This document shows, piece after piece, positions 6,684 through 7,398 of a DNA stretch of 7,398 nt. The notes under the pieces were generated by a model, which searched no databases, was not told the DNA's origin, and saw only the letters and a program-made list of their open reading frames with translations. Position numbers and translations under genes: made by a program. The DNA is from JANYHF01 sp031393505 (GTDB lineage Bacteria; Pseudomonadota; Alphaproteobacteria; Rhizobiales; Hyphomicrobiaceae): NCBI GenBank assembly GCA_031393505.1, contig JANMVX010000111.1, positions 1-7,398 on the forward strand. Direction: 5' to 3'. Position 1 is the stretch's first letter; each line of letters opens with the position of its first letter.

Positions 6684-6688
6684 GGAGG
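6684..6688 (+). promoter_or_regulatory. Ribosome binding site that sets the mobA start
   Basis: GGAGG followed by five bases (AAGTC) and a TTG codon at 6694. It is the best Shine-Dalgarno match in the frame and lies just before the conserved nucleotide-binding motif, which is why the TTG start is preferred. Confidence 0.6.
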
Positions 6689-6693
6689 AAGTC

Positions 6694-7329
6694 TTGGCCG
6701 TCGCGCCGCCGCCATCTGATGAGGTCTTGGGCGTCGTATTGGCTGGCGGCCTGGGTCGGCGACTCGGCGGCGCCAAGGCGCAACGTCTGTTAGCCGGGCA
6801 GCCATTGCTGACGCATGTGCTGGACCGGCTGATGCCGCAGTTGGCGCCGGGTCGGCTGATGCTCAACATAAATGGCGATGCGTCCGCGTTCGCCGCTTAC
6901 GGGCTGCCGATCATTCCCGACACGATTGCCGGGCGACCCGGCCCGCTGGCTGGCATCCTGGCCGCGATGCTCGGCGCAGGTGCGGGCGCCGCATGGGTTC
7001 TGACCGCGCCGACCGATACGCCCTTTTTGCCCCCGGACCTCGTCAACACGCTGATGTCGCGGCAACGCGAGACCGGCGTGGACATCGTGCTCGCGAATTC
7101 GCAAGCCGGTCTCTGCCAAGTGTGCGGCCTATGGTCGGTCGGCCTTGCTTCGGCGCTTGCTGATCGCCTCGCGATTGGCCAGAACACGGTGTTGGACTTT
7201 GCCGAGAGGCACGCACACAGCAGTGTGCCGTTCCCTCCACAGTGGCTTGGTCGCCAGAGCATTGACCCCTTTTTCAACATCAACACGGCCGATGATCTCG
7301 CCATCGCCGAACGCATGCTCACCGTCTAA
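6694..7329 (+). CDS. mobA: Molybdenum cofactor guanylyltransferase (MobA-like)
   Basis: MobA joins GMP from GTP to molybdopterin-molybdate in the cytoplasm, giving the guanine dinucleotide cofactor used by the DMSO reductase class of enzymes. The 211-aa product has the expected order. The nucleotide-binding loop LAGGLGRRLGGAK lies near residues 16-28, then PLLTHVLDRL, IIPDTIAGRPGPLAG, TAPTDTPFLPPDL (the metal-binding Asp region) and, near the C-terminus, FFNINTADDLA. The loop keeps its Lys but has Ala where many family members have Asp just before it. Length is normal for the family. I start it at TTG 6694, behind GGAGG; upstream in-frame ATGs at 6583 and 6472 lack ribosome binding sites and add residues unlike MobA. 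It is divergent from the synthetase and probably functionally unrelated. A CTP-using relative (MocA) or another nucleotidyltransferase of this fold is the main alternative. Confidence 0.85.
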   Translation: MAVAPPPSDEVLGVVLAGGLGRRLGGAKAQRLLAGQPLLTHVLDRLMPQLAPGRLMLNINGDASAFAAYGLPIIPDTIAGRPGPLAGILAAMLGAGAGAAWVLTAPTDTPFLPPDLVNTLMSRQRETGVDIVLANSQAGLCQVCGLWSVGLASALADRLAIGQNTVLDFAERHAHSSVPFPPQWLGRQSIDPFFNINTADDLAIAERMLTV

Positions 7330-7364
7330 GGGGCCAACTTGGTGTGAAGGCGCCAATGACGTAG

Positions 7365-7384
7365 GGGCGACTCGTGAGTCGCCC
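7365..7384. terminator. Strong GC-rich hairpin after mobA, terminator or dispersed palindromic repeat
   Basis: GGGCGACT-CGTG-AGTCGCCC forms an 8-bp perfect stem with a 4-base loop, 35 bp past the mobA stop. Only a weak pyrimidine tract (TCTATC) follows, so intrinsic termination may be inefficient. The leading GTAGGGGCGAC pattern resembles palindromic intergenic repeats seen in many GC-rich genomes, so it may instead be a repeat copy. Confidence 0.5.
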
Positions 7385-7398
7385 TCTATCAGCGGCGC

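Larger units (their letters stand above)
6374..6693. other. Divergent intergenic region between the peptide synthetase and mobA
   Basis: This 320-bp stretch separates the two divergent starts and must hold promoters for both. I see no convincing -35/-10 pair on either strand. It is GC-rich with several short inverted repeats: CCGGC/GCCGG at 6450..6464, GCCCG/CGGGC at 6498..6509, GGGCGA/TCGCCC at 6532..6553, and CTTAC/GTAAG at 6629..6644. Both flanking genes have open but unconserved-looking upstream extensions through it. No RNA gene or small coding gene was recognised. Confidence 0.5.

Noticed and set aside
6472..6693. A 74-residue N-terminal extension of MobA
   Set aside because: Upstream ATGs lack Shine-Dalgarno sequences and the residues do not resemble MobA. 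The TTG at 6694 follows GGAGG and gives a normal family length.
1..7398. CRISPR array, tRNA, rRNA, insertion sequence or attachment site
   Set aside because: I saw no regularly spaced direct repeats, no tRNA-like cloverleaf, no transposase or integrase frame, and no paired terminal repeats.

Overview
The window looks like a GC-rich proteobacterial chromosome, most likely alphaproteobacterial. That is judged from gene content and protein style, since no rRNA or other marker gene is present. Almost everything reads on the minus strand; only the last gene, mobA, is on the plus strand. Base composition is uneven: the first ~180 bases are near 50% GC by hand count of lines, while the block from about 1000 onward commonly exceeds 65%.

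The centre is a biosynthetic cassette. A 4-kb minus-strand gene (2339..6373) encodes a membrane-bound single-module peptide synthetase of the Pls/PosA type (the epsilon-poly-L-lysine synthetase family). Its order is adenylation domain, carrier domain, then six transmembrane segments interleaved with three left-handed-beta-helix acyltransferase-like modules. It has no canonical condensation domain and no thioesterase. Aligned by eye to the GrsA Phe domain, its specificity residues read D-L-E-D-I-G-S-V-V-K. The two acidic pocket residues suggest a basic amino acid such as lysine, ornithine or diaminobutyrate, so the likely product is a cationic homopolymer or short isopeptide oligomer. Its stop codon overlaps (GTGA) the start of a Sfp-like 4'-phosphopantetheinyl transferase, which would install the carrier-domain prosthetic arm. 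A DUF1638 protein of unknown function follows 30 bp later and is probably in the same transcript.

Downstream of that unit, but with its own promoter, is a TetR-family regulator (260..901). A near-perfect palindrome lies inside the spacer of its sigma70-like promoter, which suggests autorepression. Beyond it a small predicted membrane protein begins and runs off the left edge.

On the other side, after a 320-bp divergent intergenic region, lies a MobA-like molybdenum cofactor guanylyltransferase (6694..7329). Its start is best placed at a TTG codon behind a strong Shine-Dalgarno sequence. A strong GC-rich palindrome after mobA may be a terminator or a copy of a dispersed repeat. No exporter, immunity gene or polymer-degrading hydrolase for the peptide is visible within the window.
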